From the NCBI GenBank assembly GCA_963759155.1, contig CAVWXX010000005.1, forward strand, positions 186,001 through 250,000: DNA of 64,000 nucleotides, written 5' to 3'. Position numbers and translations under genes: made by a program. The notes beneath the pieces are model-generated. The model was not told where the DNA came from and made no database searches. It saw nothing but the letters and a program-made list of their open reading frames with translations. Positions 62,705 through 64,000 of the stretch are shown piece after piece. How positions within the stretch are numbered: the first letter of the stretch is position 1; the number at the start of each line of letters is the position of its first letter. The DNA comes from SZUA-36 sp963759155 (lineage in GTDB: Bacteria; Pseudomonadota; Gammaproteobacteria; Xanthomonadales; SZUA-36).

Positions 62705-63457
62705 TTAAGAGTAAACAAGACCACCGTTGATATCGAGATTTACACCTGTCAGGAAACTGGATTCATCGGAGGCAAGGTAAGCAACCGCATCGGCAACCTC
62801 GGCAGCACTACCTTCGCGTCTTAGCGCAGTGGCATTGGCAACGTTTGCACGTGCGGCATCTTTAGTAAATGTATCATGAAATACGGTGCTGATCATTCCA
62901 GGGCACAAGGCATTAACACGGATATTTGAAGGTCCGAGCTCCTTGGCCATGGCGCGGGTGAAGGTCATAACGGCGCCCTTCGAACATGCATACGCCGAGG
63001 CGCCTGGTCCGCCACCATCACGGCCAGCTTGAGATGCAAAATTGATGATCGACCCACCACTGCCCATATGTGGTGCAACGGCCTTGGTGACCATGAAAGT
63101 GCTGGTCACATTCAACCTCAACAGGAAATCGAAGAAATCGGCATCCATCTCCTGCAAAGTCTTCCTGGCGACCAGGCCGCCAACAACATTGACGAGAACG
63201 TCAACACGTTCACCAAATGCAGCAACGGATTCCGCCACCAGGCGATCAACATCTTCCTGCTTTGTCATATCACCGGCAACAAGTATGGCTTCCCCACCAG
63301 CAGCCTCAATTTCACGCAAAGTCTGATCGGCGTCTTCCCGGCTGCTAAAGTAATTGACCACGACTTTCGCGCCTTCGCTTGCAAGCTTTACGGAGACAGC
63401 CCTGCCGATATCCCTGGAGCCACCAGTAACAATTGCAACTTTATCTTTGAGGTTCAC
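62705..63457 (-). CDS. SDR of the alginate operon, probable DEH reductase
   Basis: The 250-residue classical SDR has TGGSRDIGRAV (cofactor), NVVGG in place of NNAG, the catalytic Ser in INFASQAGRDG, and YACSKGA (Tyr, Lys). It sits between kdgF and eda, the place of NAD(P)H-dependent DEH reductases (A1-R type) in alginate operons. It is 15 bases after kdgF. The exact substrate is inferred. Confidence 0.82.
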   Translation of the reverse strand: MNLKDKVAIVTGGSRDIGRAVSVKLASEGAKVVVNYFSSREDADQTLREIEAAGGEAILVAGDMTKQEDVDRLVAESVAAFGERVDVLVNVVGGLVARKTLQEMDADFFDFLLRLNVTSTFMVTKAVAPHMGSGGSIINFASQAGRDGGGPGASAYACSKGAVMTFTRAMAKELGPSNIRVNALCPGMISTVFHDTFTKDAARANVANATALRREGSAAEVADAVAYLASDESSFLTGVNLDINGGLVYS

Positions 63458-63472
63458 TTCCCGGCTCCTGCC

Positions 63473-63828
63473 TTACTTATCTTCGCCCTCAAGAAAGTCC
63501 TCTCGAACCGGACTGAAGATATCCAGCAAGACACCCTCTTCAATACACACGGCGCCGTGTTGCTCATTGGGAGGAATATAAGCACAGTCGCCCGCTACCA
63601 GGCGCCTGGTTTCCGAACCAATGGTAAAGTCAAAAGCACCACTCTCTACATACGCCACCTGGGAATGAGGATGCGCATGGGTATAGCCGATGGAACCGGT
63701 TTCAAAAGTTGACGCGGCACAACATTAAGATTGTCATTAAAGCCAAGGTTCTGCCGGAACATCCCCTTATCGACCTCTACACGCGCTTGCTCACTGCCTT
63801 TCAAAAATAACTCGCTTGAATATTTCAT
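63473..63828 (-). pseudogene. kdgF: KdgF cupin with two one-base frameshifts
   Basis: KdgF opens unsaturated monouronates to the linear ketose. The N-terminal frame starts ATG 63828 (MKYSSELFLKGSEQARVEVD). Between 63720 and 63730 it should pass to LMLCRVNF in a second frame and then to ETGSIGYTHAHPHSQVAYVE in a third, which continues to GEDK at 63473. The His of THAHPHSQ and EQH are the cupin metal ligands. The 356-base span is two bases more than 118 codons; an extra A in CTTAATG and an extra T in ACTTTTGAA explain both shifts. These are short-homopolymer insertions, so a sequence error is quite possible. Confidence 0.8.
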
Positions 63829-64000
63829 TATTTTTCTTCCTCACTGACGGTGTTGCCTTCCAGAACCGCCGTACCGTTAATAACTTCAGGCGCTGGTGTT
63901 GCTACAAAATTATTGTTTCTTATCCTGGTAACAGGCTCACCCACGGTTTGCACCACGCGGATTGGCTTGCTTTCTTTAAACTCATTGTTCTTGATATCAA
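63828..64000 (-). CDS. 3' end of a PL6-type alginate lyase (truncated by window edge)
   Basis: The last 56 codons of a gene running off the right edge. The peptide has a beta-helix character (NNEFKESKPIRVVQTVGEPV, then RNNNFVATPAP) and ends VSEEEK. Its TAA overlaps the kdgF ATG (TAATG). The rung pattern and its place at the head of the kdgF-SDR-eda-kdgK operon suggest a polysaccharide lyase family 6 alginate lyase. The catalytic part is outside the window. Confidence 0.6.
   Translation of the reverse strand, partial: DIKNNEFKESKPIRVVQTVGEPVTRIRNNNFVATPAPEVINGTAVLEGNTVSEEEK

Overview
The window looks like chromosomal DNA of a free-living, probably marine, gammaproteobacterium that eats uronate-rich algal polysaccharides. 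The reasons are an alginate-type operon at the right edge, a second hexuronate locus with a TRAP transporter, csrA, FadL- and DUF1415/DUF2288-type proteins, a multisubunit Mrp cation/proton antiporter and DabAB bicarbonate uptake. The exact taxon cannot be fixed from the sequence. No tRNA, rRNA, CRISPR array, integrase or complete insertion sequence was found.

Layout. 1-1.3 kb: a Cys-rich four-repeat secreted protein and an ECF S-component-like membrane protein. 1.7-4.4 kb: a two-subunit molybdenum hydroxylase (IorAB type). 4.4-14.1 kb: hexuronate locus 1, with uxaC (frameshifted), a LacI regulator, TRAP genes dctPQM, kduI, kduD, a DUF4861 protein, a decayed copy of the kduI-kduD junction, and a tandem pair of class II aldolase-fold genes whose second member lacks the metal ligands. 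14.3-30.7 kb: a mixed accessory region with a QueC-like PP-loop protein, a frameshifted Nramp-like transporter, SDRs (one exported), an ADP-ribosylglycohydrolase-fold lipoprotein, a membrane TolB-N/TPR protein, a secreted nucleoside-hydrolase-like protein, a CMP/dCMP-type deaminase, csrA, a D-aminoacylase-like protein and a patatin lipoprotein. 30.9-40.8 kb: argG, a D-cysteine desulfhydrase-like enzyme, a second TolB-N/TPR protein, a leucine-rich-repeat lipoprotein, trkH and an AbgT transporter. Two copies of a 251-bp MITE-like element (one mismatch) flank the DUF1415-argG segment.

41-54.5 kb: an ion and carbon transport block. One operon carries a Rap1a-like periplasmic protein followed by mrpE, F, G, an A-tail/B fusion, C and three NuoL/M/N-type D subunits. 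Next to it lie dabA-dabB (inorganic carbon uptake) and a divergent NhaR-like LysR regulator. 54.5-58.2 kb: small membrane proteins, a four-S1-domain RNA-binding protein and a FadL-type porin. 58.5-64 kb: locus 2, the alginate operon on the minus strand, transcribed PL6 lyase (3' end only) - kdgF - SDR - eda - kdgK - MFS hexuronate permease - beta-hydroxyacid dehydrogenase.

How the genes fit together. Locus 2 would turn alginate-derived unsaturated uronate into DEH (KdgF), reduce it to KDG (SDR and/or beta-hydroxyacid dehydrogenase), phosphorylate it (KdgK) and cleave it to pyruvate and glyceraldehyde-3-phosphate (Eda). Locus 1 feeds the same KDG pool from pectin- or ulvan-type unsaturated uronates (KduI, KduD) and from free uronates (UxaC). 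KdgK and Eda of locus 2 could serve both. Five single-base frameshifts are seen, all explicable as +1 or -1 changes in very short homopolymer runs: one in uxaC, one in the Nramp-like gene, one in kdgK and two in kdgF. They are either consensus errors or real decay. Raw reads would decide.
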